DNA of 64,000 nucleotides from Stenotrophomonas maltophilia (GCA_900113425.1 FOZF01000002.1:1-64000); one strand, 5' to 3'. Positions 9,488 to 19,221 are shown, counted from the first letter of the stretch. Notes: generated from the sequence alone by a model not told the origin. Made by a program: numbers and translations.

Positions 9488-9931
9488 ATGACTCTGCGTC
9501 TCAATGAACTGAGCCCGGCACCGGGCGCCCGTACCGAGCGCACCCGCGTCGGTCGCGGTATCGGCTCGGGCCTGGGCAAGACTGCCGGCCGCGGCCACAA
9601 GGGTTCGTTCGCCCGCAAGGGTGGCGGCAAGATCAAGGCCGGCTTCGAAGGCGGCCAGACCCCCATGCAGCGTCGTCTGCCGAAGATCGGCTTCCGTTCG
9701 CCGATCGCCAAGGACACCGCTGAAGTGCTGCTGTACCAGCTGGACAAGCTGCCGGCCGGCGAGATCGACTTCGCCGCCCTGCGTGCCGCCAAGCTGGTCC
9801 CGAGCACTGCCAAGAAGGCCAAGGTCGTCGTCAAGGGCGAAGTGACCAAGGCGTTCACCCTGAAGGGTGTTGCTGCCACGGCCGGTGCCAAGGCTGCGAT
9901 CGAAGCTGCCGGCGGCAGCGTAACGGAGTAA
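9488..9931 (+). CDS. rplO: 50S ribosomal protein L15
   Basis: The product is 147 residues, beginning [21 protein letters not shown]15 is a late-assembly protein with a long glycine-rich N-terminal extension ([17 protein letters not shown] at about 23-39) threading into 23S rRNA. The length is typical. It ends seven bases before secY. Confidence 0.97.
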   Translation: MTLRLNELSPAPGARTERTRVGRGIGSGLGKTAGRGHKGSFARKGGGKIKAGFEGGQTPMQRRLPKIGFRSPIAKDTAEVLLYQLDKLPAGEIDFAALRAAKLVPSTAKKAKVVVKGEVTKAFTLKGVAATAGAKAAIEAAGGSVTE

Positions 9932-9938
9932 GAAAATC

Positions 9939-11306
9939 ATGGCGCAAGCTGGCATCGGTAACCTCGCGGGCGGAATGGGCAAGTTCACTGAACTTCGCCA
10001 ACGTTTGCTGTTCGTCGTCGGGGCTTTGATCGTCTATCGCATCGGCTGCTACGTGCCGGTGCCGGGCGTCAATCCCGATGCCATGCTTGCCATGATGCAA
10101 CAGCAGGGCGGCGGCATCGTGGACATGTTCAACATGTTCTCGGGCGGCGCCCTGCACCGTTTCAGCATCTTCGCGCTGAACGTGATGCCGTACATCTCGG
10201 CATCGATCGTGATGCAGCTGGCCGTGCACATCTTCCCCGCCCTGAAGGCGATGCAGAAGGAAGGTGAGTCCGGTCGCCGCAAGATCACCCAGTATTCGCG
10301 CATCGGCGCCGTGCTGCTGGCAGTGGTGCAGGGCGGTTCGATCGCTCTGGCCCTGCAGGGCCAGGTCTCGCCGTCGGGCGCTCCGGTCGTGTACGCGCCG
10401 GGCATGGGCTTCGTGCTCACCGCCGTGGTCGCGCTGACCGCCGGCACCATGTTCCTGATGTGGGTCGGTGAGCAGGTCACCGAGCGCGGCATCGGCAACG
10501 GCGTGTCGCTGATCATCTTCGCCGGCATCGTGGCGGGCCTGCCGGGTGCGGTCATCCATACCTTCGACGCCTACAACGACGGCAACATCCAGTTCATCCA
10601 GCTGCTGCTGATCGCCATCGTTGTACTCGCCTTCACCTTCTTCGTGGTGTTCGTCGAGCGCGGCCAGCGCCGAATCACGGTCAATTACGCGCGCCGCCAG
10701 GGCGGTCGCAATGCGTACATGAACCAGACCTCGTTCCTGCCGCTGAAGCTCAACATGGCCGGCGTCATCCCGGCGATCTTCGCCTCGAGCCTGCTGGCCT
10801 TCCCGGCCACCCTGGCCATGTGGTCCGGCCAGGCGGCCAACCAGAGCAGCTTCGGCCAGGTCCTGCAGAAGGTCGCCAACGCGCTGGGTCCGGGCGAGCC
10901 GCTGCACATGATCGTATTCGCTGCGCTGATTACCGGTTTCGCGTTCTTCTATACCGCGCTGGTGTTCAACTCGCAGGAAACCGCCGACAACCTGAAGAAG
11001 TCGGGCGCGCTGATTCCGGGTATCCGTCCGGGCAAGGCGACCGCCGACTACATCGACGGCGTGCTGACCCGCCTGACCGCAGCCGGCTCGGCCTATCTGG
11101 TGATCGTCTGCCTGCTGCCGGAACTGATGCGCACGCAGCTGAACGCCTCGTTCTACTTCGGCGGTACCTCGCTGCTGATCGTGGTGGTGGTGGTGATGGA
11201 CTTCATCGCCCAGGTGCAGGCGCACCTGATGTCCCACCAGTACGAGAGCCTGCTGAAGAAGGCCAACCTGAAGGGTGGCAACCGCGGCGGTTTTGCCCGC
11301 GGCTGA
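9939..11306 (+). CDS. secY: Protein translocase subunit SecY
   Basis: The product is 455 residues (443 in E. coli). SecY is the inner-membrane channel through which unfolded proteins pass, driven by SecA or ribosomes. About ten hydrophobic segments are visible, and the conserved [11 protein letters not shown] and YARRQGGR stretches are present. It is the last gene of the spc block. The usual next gene, rpmJ, is missing, and a promoter for rpsM overlaps its 3' end. Confidence 0.98.
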   Translation: MAQAGIGNLAGGMGKFTELRQRLLFVVGALIVYRIGCYVPVPGVNPDAMLAMMQQQGGGIVDMFNMFSGGALHRFSIFALNVMPYISASIVMQLAVHIFPALKAMQKEGESGRRKITQYSRIGAVLLAVVQGGSIALALQGQVSPSGAPVVYAPGMGFVLTAVVALTAGTMFLMWVGEQVTERGIGNGVSLIIFAGIVAGLPGAVIHTFDAYNDGNIQFIQLLLIAIVVLAFTFFVVFVERGQRRITVNYARRQGGRNAYMNQTSFLPLKLNMAGVIPAIFASSLLAFPATLAMWSGQAANQSSFGQVLQKVANALGPGEPLHMIVFAALITGFAFFYTALVFNSQETADNLKKSGALIPGIRPGKATADYIDGVLTRLTAAGSAYLVIVCLLPELMRTQLNASFYFGGTSLLIVVVVVMDFIAQVQAHLMSHQYESLLKKANLKGGNRGGFARG

Positions 11307-11321
11307 TTCGCCTGTTATACT
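11293..11321 (+). promoter_or_regulatory. Promoter for the alpha operon
   Basis: TTGCCC (11293-11298), a 17-base spacer and TATACT (11316-11321) overlap the end of secY. Transcription would start near 11328, giving a leader of about 325 bases before rpsM. A second weaker -10, TAGTAT, lies at 11563-11568. Confidence 0.65.
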
Positions 11322-11327
11322 TTCGTC

Positions 11328-11653
11328 TTCCTGACGTGATGGTCCCTCCGCTTCGCGGACTCCGGCCACACAAACGAAGGGCGGCCCCCGCAGCGGTTCC
11401 GGGTGGGGGTGTGATGAGGTGGTCCCGCGCAGGAGTAGCGCGGGCGGCCCCGGGAGAACTCCCGGGATCAACCCCATCCGGCGCCGGAGCCTGGGCACAC
11501 TCCCCAGGCCGGGTTCATGAAACCTCTGGTTTCACGGGCTTCCATGTAAACCGGAACCTTGTTAGTATCGCTAGTTCACTTTTTTGATCCATCCTGCCGG
11601 ATTGGCGTGCCCGAGGCGCGCTGTCGGCCATCACTCAGCTGGAGAACCGCGTC
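11328..11653 (+). other. Structured 5' leader of the alpha operon
   Basis: Four perfect hairpins follow in a row: CCCGCGC 11424-11430 with GCGCGGG 11438-11444; CCCGGGA 11449-11455 with TCCCGGG 11460-11466; GCCTGGG 11489-11495 with CCCAGGC 11503-11509; TGAAACC 11518-11524 with GGTTTCA 11528-11534. A ten-codon frame (11517-11549) overlaps the last. No rpmJ-like frame is present. In E. coli, S4 regulates this operon at a pseudoknot over the rpsM start; a similar role for this longer leader is inference. Confidence 0.55.
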
Positions 11654-12010
11654 ATGGCGCGTATTGCAGGCGTCAACCTGCCAGCCCAGAAGCATGTCTG
11701 GGTCGGGTTGCAAAGCATTTACGGCATCGGCCGTACCCGTTCGAAGAAGGTCTGCGAAGTCGCAGGCGTTGCTTCGACCACCAAGATCCGCGATCTGTCG
11801 GAGCCGGAAATCGAGCGCCTGCGCGCCGAAGTCGGCAAGTACATCGTGGAAGGCGATCTGCGCCGTGAGATCGGCATCGCGATCAAGCGCCTGATGGACC
11901 TGGGCTGCTACCGCGGCCTGCGTCACCGTCGTGGACTCCCGCTGCGTGGCCAGCGCACCCGTACCAACGCCCGCACCCGCAAGGGTCCGCGCAAGGCGAT
12001 CAAGAAGTAA
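11654..12010 (+). CDS. rpsM: 30S ribosomal protein S13
   Basis: The product is 118 residues, beginning [19 protein letters not shown]13 sits at the top of the 30S head, contacts L5 and touches P-site tRNA with its basic tail ([16 protein letters not shown]). It is the first gene of the alpha operon rpsM-rpsK-rpsD-rpoA-rplQ. The ribosome-binding site is GGAG before AACCGCGTC. Confidence 0.98.
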   Translation: MARIAGVNLPAQKHVWVGLQSIYGIGRTRSKKVCEVAGVASTTKIRDLSEPEIERLRAEVGKYIVEGDLRREIGIAIKRLMDLGCYRGLRHRRGLPLRGQRTRTNARTRKGPRKAIKK

Positions 12011-12021
12011 GGGACTGAGAA

Positions 12022-12411
12022 ATGGCTAAGCCCGCTGCTAAGACCAAGAAGAAGATCAAGCGCGTCGTCACTGACGGCGTTGCCCACGTCCACGCTTCGT
12101 TCAACAACACCATCGTCACCATCACCGACCGCCAGGGCAATGCTCTGTCGTGGGCGACCTCCGGTGGCGCTGGCTTCCGCGGTTCGCGCAAGTCGACCCC
12201 GTTCGCTGCCCAGGTGGCTGCCGAGAAGGCCGGTCGTGCTGCGCTGGACTACGGCGTGAAGTCGCTGGAAGTCCGCATCAAGGGCCCGGGTCCGGGCCGT
12301 GAGTCGGCCGTGCGTTCGTTGAACAACGTCGGCTACAAGATCACCAACATCATCGACGTGACGCCCATCCCGCACAACGGGTGCCGTCCGCCGAAGAAGC
12401 GTCGCGTCTAA
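12022..12411 (+). CDS. rpsK: 30S ribosomal protein S11
   Basis: The product is 129 residues, the same length as in E. coli. S11 is on the 30S platform near the E site and the mRNA exit. The C-terminal [18 protein letters not shown] is the conserved family ending. It lies 11 bases after rpsM and 15 before rpsD. Confidence 0.98.
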   Translation: MAKPAAKTKKKIKRVVTDGVAHVHASFNNTIVTITDRQGNALSWATSGGAGFRGSRKSTPFAAQVAAEKAGRAALDYGVKSLEVRIKGPGPGRESAVRSLNNVGYKITNIIDVTPIPHNGCRPPKKRRV

Positions 12412-12426
12412 AGGGAGCGATAAGAA

Positions 12427-13056
12427 ATGGCTCGTTATATCGGTCCTACCTGTAAGCTCGCCCGCCGCGAAGGCGCCGACCTGTCCCTGAAGAGCCCGGC
12501 GCGTGCGCTGGACTCCAAGTGCAAGCTGGAGCAGAAGCCCGGCCAGCACGGCGCCACTGCCCGCAAGGGCAAGCTGTCCGACTACGCCACCCAGCTGCGT
12601 GAAAAGCAGAAGGTCAAGCGTATCTACGGCCTGCTGGAGCGTCAGTTCCGCAACTACTACAAGAAGGCCTCGACCAAGAAGGGCAACACCGGCGAGAACC
12701 TGCTGCAGCTGCTGGAAACCCGCCTGGACAACGTCGTCTACCGCATGGGCTTCGCCGTGACCCGTCCGGCTGCCCGCCAGCTGGTGTCGCACCGCGGCGT
12801 CACCGTGAATGGCAAGTCGGTCAACCTGGCTTCGTACCAGGTCAAGGCTGGCGACGCCATCGCGCTGTCCGAGAAGGCTGCCAAGCAGCTGCGTGTCCAG
12901 GAAGCCCTGACCGTCGCCGCACAGCATGACCTGAGCCCGTCGTGGGTTGAAGTGGATTCCGGCAAGTTCACCGGCATCTTCAAGGCTGTTCCGGATCGTT
13001 CGGATCTGCCTGCGGACATCAACGAAGCGCTGATCGTCGAGCTGTATTCGAAGTAA
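12427..13056 (+). CDS. rpsD: 30S ribosomal protein S4
   Basis: The product is 209 residues (206 in E. coli), beginning [20 protein letters not shown]4 nucleates 16S 5'-domain assembly and contributes to mRNA unwinding and accuracy; in E. coli it represses the alpha operon. Only two cysteines (9 and 32) lie at the N-terminus, so the four-Cys zinc form is absent. The S4 RNA-binding domain (about 95-160) is intact. Confidence 0.98.
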   Translation: MARYIGPTCKLARREGADLSLKSPARALDSKCKLEQKPGQHGATARKGKLSDYATQLREKQKVKRIYGLLERQFRNYYKKASTKKGNTGENLLQLLETRLDNVVYRMGFAVTRPAARQLVSHRGVTVNGKSVNLASYQVKAGDAIALSEKAAKQLRVQEALTVAAQHDLSPSWVEVDSGKFTGIFKAVPDRSDLPADINEALIVELYSK

Positions 13057-13070
13057 TTCACATTGGAGAG

Positions 13071-13090
13071 CCCCCGGCGACGGCCGGGGG
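13071..13090 (+). terminator. Hairpin between rpsD and rpoA
   Basis: CCCCCGGC (13071-13078) pairs with GCCGGGGG (13083-13090) around GACG, followed by TTC. It is strong but lacks a T-run. It probably tunes the S4-to-alpha expression ratio or protects mRNA, since rpoA must still be transcribed. Confidence 0.55.
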
Positions 13091-13111
13091 TTCACTAGGA
13101 GAACCCGCAAC

Positions 13112-14110
13112 ATGACGGTTACCGCCAACCAGGTTCTGCGTCCTCGCGGTCCGCAGATCGAACGCCTTACCGACACCCGTGCAAAGGTCGTTATCGAACC
13201 TTTGGAGCGGGGTTACGGGCATACGCTGGGCAACGCCCTGCGTCGCGTGCTGCTGTCGTCCATCCCGGGCTTCGCCATCACGGAAGTCGAAATCGACGGC
13301 GTGTTGCATGAGTACACCACGGTCGAAGGTCTGCAGGAGGACGTGCTCGAAGTCCTGCTGAACCTGAAGGACGTGGCCATCCGTATGCACTCCGGCGACA
13401 GCGCCACCCTGTCCCTGTCCAAGCAGGGCCCGGGCGTTGTCACCGCTGCCGATATCAAGGTCGACCACAATGTGGAGATCCTGAACGGCGACCATGTGAT
13501 CTGCCACCTGACCAAGGATACGGCCGTGAACATGCGTCTGAAGATCGAGCGTGGTTTCGGCTATCAGCCGGCTGCTGCGCGTCGTCGTCCGGACGAAGAA
13601 ACCCGTGCCATCGGCCGCCTGGTCCTGGATGCCTCGTTCTCGCCGGTCCGCCGCGTCGCCTATGCCGTGGAAGCGGCCCGCGTCGAACAGCGTACCGACC
13701 TGGACAAGCTGGTCATCGATATCGAGACCAACGGCACCATCGATGCCGAGGAAGCCGTGCGCACCGCCGCCGACATCCTCAGCGACCAGCTGTCGGTGTT
13801 CGGTGACTTCACCCACCGCGACCGCGGTGCGGCCAAGCCGGCCAACAACGGCGTGGATCCGGTGCTGCTGCGCCCGATCGACGATCTGGAGCTGACCGTG
13901 CGTTCGGCCAACTGCCTGAAGGCTGAAAGCATCTACTACATCGGCGATCTGATCCAGAAGACCGAAGTGGAGCTGCTGAAGACCCCGAACCTGGGCAAGA
14001 AGTCGCTCACCGAGATCAAGGAAGTGCTGGCCCAGCGTGGCCTGTCGCTTGGCATGAAGCTGGAGAACTGGCCGCCGGCCGGCGTCGCCAGCCACGGCAT
14101 GCTGGGCTGA
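13112..14110 (+). CDS. rpoA: RNA polymerase alpha subunit
   Basis: The product is 332 residues (329 in E. coli). The N-terminal domain (to about 235) dimerises and starts core assembly. The C-terminal domain (about 250-325, with [18 protein letters not shown]) binds UP elements and activators. AGGAG precedes the ATG. It is embedded among ribosomal genes, as is usual, with hairpins on both sides that may set its level. Confidence 0.98.
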   Translation: MTVTANQVLRPRGPQIERLTDTRAKVVIEPLERGYGHTLGNALRRVLLSSIPGFAITEVEIDGVLHEYTTVEGLQEDVLEVLLNLKDVAIRMHSGDSATLSLSKQGPGVVTAADIKVDHNVEILNGDHVICHLTKDTAVNMRLKIERGFGYQPAAARRRPDEETRAIGRLVLDASFSPVRRVAYAVEAARVEQRTDLDKLVIDIETNGTIDAEEAVRTAADILSDQLSVFGDFTHRDRGAAKPANNGVDPVLLRPIDDLELTVRSANCLKAESIYYIGDLIQKTEVELLKTPNLGKKSLTEIKEVLAQRGLSLGMKLENWPPAGVASHGMLG

Positions 14111-14130
14111 TAAAGCCTCCTGCTTTACCC

Positions 14131-14160
14131 GAAGGCTCCACCGTCAGCGGTGGAGCCTTC
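14131..14160 (+). terminator. Strong hairpin between rpoA and rplQ
   Basis: GAAGGCTCCACCG (14131-14143) pairs perfectly with CGGTGGAGCCTTC (14148-14160) around TCAG. It is a 13-bp stem without a T-run, so either partial termination or an RNA-stability element. The remaining bases to 14300 hold nothing else I recognise apart from AAGGAA before rplQ. Confidence 0.65.
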
Positions 14161-14300
14161 ACCGCAAGATGCCATGACGAACCGCAGGTTCGCGGGCAGG
14201 TCGTCCAGGACGGGCGGCCAGGACCATCCGCAGTCCGCGCAGCAACGCCAGGATGGCGACAACGATCCACACAGCCACATCATTAACCAAGGAATTCACC

Positions 14301-14684
14301 ATGCGTCACCAGAAGTCTGGCCGTAAGTTCAGCCGTACCAGCGCCCATCGCGAAGCGATGTTCAAGAACATGGCCGCCTCGCTGTTCAAGCACGAGCTGA
14401 TCAAGACCACCCTGCCGAAGGCCAAGGAACTGCGCCGCGTCGCCGAGCCGCTGATCACCCTGGCCAAGGTCGACTCCGTTGCCAACCGCCGTCTGGCCTT
14501 TGCCCGTCTGCGTGACAACGAAGCCGTGGGCAACCTGTTCACCATCCTGGGCCCGCGCTACGCGAACCGTCCGGGCGGCTACCTGCGTCTGCTGAAGTGC
14601 GGTTTCCGCGCCGGCGACAATGCTCCGATGGCCTACGTCGAGCTGGTCGACCGTCCGGCCGTGGCCGAGGAAGTGGCCGAGTAA
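14301..14684 (+). CDS. rplQ: 50S ribosomal protein L17
   Basis: The product is 127 residues, the same as in E. coli, beginning [20 protein letters not shown]. The frame is open 16 codons upstream, but 14301 has AAGGAA as ribosome-binding site and matches the family start. L17 is an early-binding 50S protein near the tunnel exit. It closes the alpha operon and is followed by an intrinsic terminator. Confidence 0.97.
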   Translation: MRHQKSGRKFSRTSAHREAMFKNMAASLFKHELIKTTLPKAKELRRVAEPLITLAKVDSVANRRLAFARLRDNEAVGNLFTILGPRYANRPGGYLRLLKCGFRAGDNAPMAYVELVDRPAVAEEVAE

Positions 14685-14710
14685 TCGGACCGCTCCAACG
14701 CGACACAGCG

Positions 14711-14735
14711 AAGGCCCGGCATCTGCCGGGCTTTT
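14711..14735 (+). terminator. Intrinsic terminator of the alpha operon
   Basis: GCCCGGC (14714-14720) pairs with GCCGGGC (14725-14731), followed by TTTT and preceded by AA that can extend the stem. It lies 27 bases after rplQ and ends the ribosomal supercluster. Confidence 0.85.
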
Positions 14736-14742
14736 GCGTTCT

Positions 14743-14807
14743 GTAGCGCCGGGCGAAGCCCGGCGTTTACGTTTCCGCTGCGCTCGCCGGGCGCGGCCCG
14801 GCGCTAC
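14743..14807. repeat. SMAG-type repeat, paired
   Basis: A unit starting GTAGCGCCGGGC and ending GCCCGGCG is followed by an inverted unit ending GCCCGGCGCTAC. GTAG/CTAC at the two ends of GC-rich stem-loops is the hallmark of the S. maltophilia SMAG family of REP-like repeats. It sits between the rplQ terminator and dsbB. Confidence 0.8.
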
Positions 14808-14914
14808 CTGCGAAGGGAACTGGCCCGCACCGTTCCGACGAGCGTCACCGTCAGCGGTTCGAATGGCAGGCGCGGTCGGTTACGCTTGGCGCCTGATCCA
14901 TTCGAGCATTCACG

Positions 14915-15421
14915 ATGAATCCTCTGCGCTGGCCCTTCCGCGCCCAGTTCCTGCTGGGCTTCCTGATCTGCGTGGGCCTGCTTGGCTATGCGATTTTCCT
15001 GCAGCTGAAGATGGGCCTGGAGCCGTGCCCGCTGTGCATCTTCCAGCGGCTGGCCTTCGCCGCGCTCGGCCTGCTGTTCCTGCTGGGCGCACTGCACGGC
15101 CCGTCGAACCGGCCGGGACGGGTGACATACGGCATTCTTGCCTTCATTGCGGCCGCCGTCGGCGTCGGTATCGCCGCGCGCCATGTCTACGTGCAGATGC
15201 TGCCGCCGGAAATGGGTGCCACCTGTGGCCCGCCGCTGAGCTTCCTGCGTGAGACCATGGGCCCGTTCGAGGTGTTCCGCACCGTGCTGACCGGTACCGG
15301 CAACTGCGGCAACATCGACTGGACCTTCCTCGGACTGACCATGCCGATGTGGTCGGGCGTGTGGTTCGTGCTGCTGGGGCTGTGGGCACTGCTGGTGCCG
15401 CTGCGCAGGGTCAGGCGCTGA
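14915..15421 (+). CDS. dsbB: Disulfide bond formation protein B
   Basis: The product is 168 residues with four membrane helices. DsbB reoxidises periplasmic DsbA and passes electrons to quinone. The first redox pair is in LEPCPLCIFQR (Cys38, Cys41) and the second pair is Cys104 and Cys131, very close to E. coli positions 41/44 and 104/130. The gene stands alone, with SMAG repeats upstream and a terminator shared with the convergent receptor gene downstream. Confidence 0.95.
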   Translation: MNPLRWPFRAQFLLGFLICVGLLGYAIFLQLKMGLEPCPLCIFQRLAFAALGLLFLLGALHGPSNRPGRVTYGILAFIAAAVGVGIAARHVYVQMLPPEMGATCGPPLSFLRETMGPFEVFRTVLTGTGNCGNIDWTFLGLTMPMWSGVWFVLLGLWALLVPLRRVRR

Positions 15422-15437
15422 GTAACTGACGCGCCCC

Positions 15438-15466
15438 GGCAGAGCCGGGCCTGGGCCGGCTCTGCC
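15438..15466. terminator. Bidirectional terminator, dsbB / TonB receptor
   Basis: GGCAGAGCCGG (15438-15448) pairs with CCGGCTCTGCC (15456-15466). It lies between two converging genes and can act on both strands, though no long T-run is present. Confidence 0.65.
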
Positions 15467-15483
15467 AGAGGCAGCGACATCGC

Positions 15484-17610
15484 TCAGAAATCCTGTTGCA
15501 GGCTGAGATAGGCGCCGCGTCGCGGGCCCCACTGCGGGGCGAACACGCCTACGCCGCCGCCATCGCGCAGCTGATAGCTGCGATCCAGCGCGTTGACCAA
15601 CGCCAGCTGTGCATGCAGCGGATGGCCGCTGTCGGCGTTGAAATCGTGACCAGCACTGAGGTTCACCTGCAGGTAGGACGGCAGTTCGCCCCCATTGGGT
15701 ACGCTTTCGGTGTCCGAGCGCAGGCCGCTGCCGAACACGTAGTTGGCACCGATCCGGTTGTGTCCGGCGAAGGCATAGCTGACGCCACCCGACGAGGTCA
15801 GCTTCTGGTCGTGGTCCAGGTGGATCCAATGGTCGGATACGTAGGCCAGGGCGTCCGGGTCGAGGTTGTACTGGCCGGTGATCACCTGGGTGCCGATCGC
15901 CTTGTTGTATGCAGCGTTGAAGTAGGCGCTGAACGGTCCGTCGCTGTAGTCGGCGCTGAACTCCAGGCCGCGGATGTGGCCGCGACGATAGTTGAACGTC
16001 GAATAGAGGTAGGCGGCGCCGAACTGGCCTTCATCCTGCAGGCGGGCGACACGCCGGTCATACGCATCCACGCCGAGTGTCAGGCGCTCGCCGATCTGCT
16101 GCGAGATGCCGATGTCGTAGTAGTCGCTGCGCTCGGCCAGCGGCGTGGCGTTGCCATCGCTGGGCTGCTGGTTGCTGGTGCCGTCGTACAGCGCAATGTC
16201 GTCGCGGGCGATCAGCTCGCTGGCCGGTGGTGTGAAGTAGCGCGAGTAGCCTGCGTGCAGGGTAGTGCTGTCGCTGGCATTCCAGACCACGCCCACGCGC
16301 GGGCTGAGTTGCCCCTCGGTCCGCCCGAAGGCCGTATAGCGGTCGCCGCGCACACCATAGTTGACGGTCCAGTCGTCTCCGATCTTCCACTCGTCCTGCA
16401 CGTAGAGCGCCAGCGTGCTGGCGTGGAAAGCACTGCGGTCGGGAATCAGCAGGGGCGTGGTGCTGGCCTGCTGGCCGGCGTCGTCGACCGGGAACACCCA
16501 GCTGCTGCTGTGGGCTTGCGCGGTCTCATGATTGCCGTACAGGCCATAGCGCAGCGTGTGATCGCTGCCCAGCGGGGTGGAAACGTCGGCCTGCACGGTG
16601 TTGGCGCGATTGCTTCGCTGGACCTGTGAAGCAACACCGCTGAACACCAGATCGCCCGCGACATCGGGATTGAACCCGACATCGCTGTAGCGTTGGCCGG
16701 CCGAGAGCTGGTATGCGCTGGCGCCCAGCGTCCCCTGCAGCACCAGCATGCCGAAGCGCGTGGTCTCGCGCTGGGTCTCATCCAGCTGGCTGGAGTCGAA
16801 CGTCGTGGTATCGAGGTAGCCGAACTGCGGTGTCTGGCCCGGGTTTACCGGAATCTGGAAGCGGTTGTTGGCAACGCCGGCGAACACGCTCACGCGCGTG
16901 TTCTCGTCCAACAGATAGGTGAGGTCGGCGAACGCCTTGCCCTGGTGGGTGTCGTCGTGCAGCGGCCGGCGCGAGTTCGTGGGGTTCTCCAGGCCGACCT
17001 CGTTCTGGTCGTAGTTGCCGGTCAGGAACCAGCTCCAGCGTCCCTGGTTGCCCCACCAGGAGGCGTTGGGATTGACCTTGCCGAACGACCCGGCAGTCAG
17101 TCCGGCGCTGCCGCCGTTGCCCAGTTCGGCGCCACTGCGGGTGGTGATGTCCACCACTGCGGCGGTGCGTTCGCCGAACTGCGCCGGCAGTGCGCCATCC
17201 ATCAGCCGGATGCTCCTGATGGTGCGGGCATCCAGGGTCTGGCCGAAGCCGGAGATCGATTCGGGCAGCAGCACGCCGTTGATGCGGTACTGCAGGTTGG
17301 CGTGATCACCACGCACATGGACACCGCCGTAGGAATCCTGGACCACGCCCGGGGCCTGCAGCAGCACCTGGCTGAGTGTGGCGGAGGCGCCGAGCGGCTG
17401 CTTCTGGATGTCCTCGGCGGTGATCTGGTACTGGCTGCTGCCGATGTCGGGCGACAGCGCGTTGCGGGCCTGGTCGAGGTGGGCGCTGACGGTGACCGTA
17501 TCCAGGTTCTTCACCGCGGGTCCGGCGTCATCCGCGGCCGCGGCAAGGGTGGGCATGCTGGCCAGGGCCAGGGCGAAGGTGATGCCGGTAGCGAGGGGCG
17601 AGGGCTTCAT
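15484..17610 (-). CDS. TonB-dependent outer-membrane receptor
   Basis: The product is 708 residues. It has a signal peptide (about 1-25, cut near LAAAADD), a plug domain (about 40-165, with TLSQVLLQAPGVVQDSYGGV and VHVRGDHANLQYRINGV) and a beta-barrel ending in aromatic QQDF. Such receptors take up siderophores, metals or other large solutes using TonB energy. The substrate is not readable from sequence. A TGTTAC-TCC-GTAACA inverted repeat about 50 bases upstream resembles a Zur-type metal operator, so zinc uptake is possible but unproven. Confidence 0.85.
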   Translation of the reverse strand: MKPSPLATGITFALALASMPTLAAAADDAGPAVKNLDTVTVSAHLDQARNALSPDIGSSQYQITAEDIQKQPLGASATLSQVLLQAPGVVQDSYGGVHVRGDHANLQYRINGVLLPESISGFGQTLDARTIRSIRLMDGALPAQFGERTAAVVDITTRSGAELGNGGSAGLTAGSFGKVNPNASWWGNQGRWSWFLTGNYDQNEVGLENPTNSRRPLHDDTHQGKAFADLTYLLDENTRVSVFAGVANNRFQIPVNPGQTPQFGYLDTTTFDSSQLDETQRETTRFGMLVLQGTLGASAYQLSAGQRYSDVGFNPDVAGDLVFSGVASQVQRSNRANTVQADVSTPLGSDHTLRYGLYGNHETAQAHSSSWVFPVDDAGQQASTTPLLIPDRSAFHASTLALYVQDEWKIGDDWTVNYGVRGDRYTAFGRTEGQLSPRVGVVWNASDSTTLHAGYSRYFTPPASELIARDDIALYDGTSNQQPSDGNATPLAERSDYYDIGISQQIGERLTLGVDAYDRRVARLQDEGQFGAAYLYSTFNYRRGHIRGLEFSADYSDGPFSAYFNAAYNKAIGTQVITGQYNLDPDALAYVSDHWIHLDHDQKLTSSGGVSYAFAGHNRIGANYVFGSGLRSDTESVPNGGELPSYLQVNLSAGHDFNADSGHPLHAQLALVNALDRSYQLRDGGGVGVFAPQWGPRRGAYLSLQQDF

Positions 17611-17660
17611 GGGAGAGAGCAGGGCCTGGGGCGTAGAGGGGGCCGGTCCATGACGGTGAG

Positions 17661-17675
17661 TGTTACTCCGTAACA
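17661..17675. promoter_or_regulatory. Inverted repeat upstream of the TonB receptor, possible Zur-like operator
   Basis: TGTTAC-TCC-GTAACA is a perfect 6-3-6 inverted repeat 51 bases before the receptor start and 155 before the divergent DAHP synthase. Its pattern resembles Zur boxes of gammaproteobacteria (TGTTAT/GTAACA-like arms), but the assignment is inference. The rest of 17611-17829 shows no clear promoter. Confidence 0.4.
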
Positions 17676-17829
17676 GATCATGCGCCTGTGGCGGTGCCTC
17701 CGGCCATGCGGTCTGGGGCTGCTCGGCGCGTGCTTTCCCTGGCGTTCAGGCATCGGGCCCGGAGGGCTGGCCCTTTGCGGCGGCGGCCGGCTCTGCGACC
17801 ATGACCGTCCCCCACCCCGGAAGTCTGCA

Positions 17830-19221
17830 ATGAGCCTGTCCGCCGTTTCACCGGTTCCCGATCCTGCCGCAACCGCCGCGGGTGCTGCCTGGTCGCCGGA
17901 GAGCTGGCGCGGCAAGACCGCACTGCAGATGCCGACCTATCCCGACCCGGTGGCGCTGGATGCTGCCCTGCATGAGCTGAAGCGGCTGCCCCCCCTGGTG
18001 ACCTCGTGGGAGATCCTGGCGCTGAAGCAGCAGCTGGCGGAGGCGCAGGAGGGCAAGCGCTTCCTGCTGCAGGGCGGCGACTGCGCCGAGAACTTCAGCG
18101 ACTGTGAGTCCGGCACCATCTCCAATCGGCTGAAGGTGCTGCTGCAGATGAGCCTGGTACTGGTGCATGGCCTGCGCCAGCCGGTGATCCGCGTCGGCCG
18201 CTTCGCCGGCCAGTACGCCAAGCCACGCTCGGCTGATACCGAGACCCGTGATGGGGTGACGCTGCCCAGCTATCGGGGCGATGTGATCAATGCGCCGGCC
18301 TTCACCGAAGCCGCGCGCCTGCCCGACCCGAAGCGGATGCTGCAGGCCCACGCGCATTCGGCGATGACGATGAACTTCGTGCGGGCGCTGATCGATGGCG
18401 GCTTCGCCGACCTGCACCACCCCGAGTACTGGAACCTGGACTGGGTGCGGCATTCGCCGCTCGCCGCCGAGTACCAGAAGATGGTGGCATCGATCGGCGA
18501 TGCCGTGCACTTCATGGAAACCCTGGCCGGTGCCCGGGTCCACAACCTCAACCGCATCGACTTCTACACCTCGCACGAGGCCCTGCTGCTGCCCTACGAG
18601 CAGGCGCTGACCCGGCAGGTGCCGCGCCAGCAGGGCTGGTTGAACCTGAGCACGCACTATCCCTGGATCGGCATGCGCACGGCGGCGCTCGACGGCGCGC
18701 ACGTGGAGTACCTGCGGGGCGTGCGCAATCCGATCGCGATCAAGGTTGGCCCGTCGGTTGCACCGGACCAACTGCTGCGCCTGATCGATGTACTCAATCC
18801 GGACGACGAGCCGGGGCGCCTGACCTTCATTCACCGCATGGGCGCGACGCAGATAGCCGAAAAGCTGCCGCCGCTGCTGGAAGCGGTCAAGCGCGATGGC
18901 CGCCGCGTGCTGTGGGTGTGCGATGCCATGCACGGCAACACCGAGAGCACCGCCAATGGGTTCAAGACACGCCGCTTCGACAACGTGCGGCGTGAGGTGG
19001 AGTTGTCGTTCGATCTGCACGCCGCGGCGGGTACGCGCCTGGGCGGCGTGCACCTGGAGCTGACCGGTGAGGATGTCACCGAATGCACCGGTGGCGCGCG
19101 CGAGCTCACTGAGCGCGATCTTGAGCGCGCGTACCGTTCCACGGTCGATCCGCGGCTGAACTACGAGCAGTCGCTGGAGATCGCGATGGCGATCGTGCGC
19201 AAGCAGGAACAGGTGCGGTAA
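17830..19221 (+). CDS. Class II 3-deoxy-7-phosphoheptulonate synthase
   Basis: The product is 463 residues from the ATG at 17830, beginning MSLSAVSPVPDPAAT; the frame is open 50 codons upstream without family similarity. It condenses phosphoenolpyruvate and erythrose 4-phosphate into DAHP, the first step of the shikimate pathway. It is the plant-like class II type, not AroF/G/H. Residues 81-89, QGGDCAENF, contain Cys85, the expected metal ligand. VCDAMHGNTESTANGFKTRR at about 361-380 is also a family signature. Confidence 0.93.
   Translation: MSLSAVSPVPDPAATAAGAAWSPESWRGKTALQMPTYPDPVALDAALHELKRLPPLVTSWEILALKQQLAEAQEGKRFLLQGGDCAENFSDCESGTISNRLKVLLQMSLVLVHGLRQPVIRVGRFAGQYAKPRSADTETRDGVTLPSYRGDVINAPAFTEAARLPDPKRMLQAHAHSAMTMNFVRALIDGGFADLHHPEYWNLDWVRHSPLAAEYQKMVASIGDAVHFMETLAGARVHNLNRIDFYTSHEALLLPYEQALTRQVPRQQGWLNLSTHYPWIGMRTAALDGAHVEYLRGVRNPIAIKVGPSVAPDQLLRLIDVLNPDDEPGRLTFIHRMGATQIAEKLPPLLEAVKRDGRRVLWVCDAMHGNTESTANGFKTRRFDNVRREVELSFDLHAAAGTRLGGVHLELTGEDVTECTGGARELTERDLERAYRSTVDPRLNYEQSLEIAMAIVRKQEQVR

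Noticed and set aside
11517-11549. Ten-codon frame in the rpsM leader
   Set aside because: It does not resemble L36 and overlaps a hairpin. A leader peptide cannot be excluded but nothing supports it beyond its presence.
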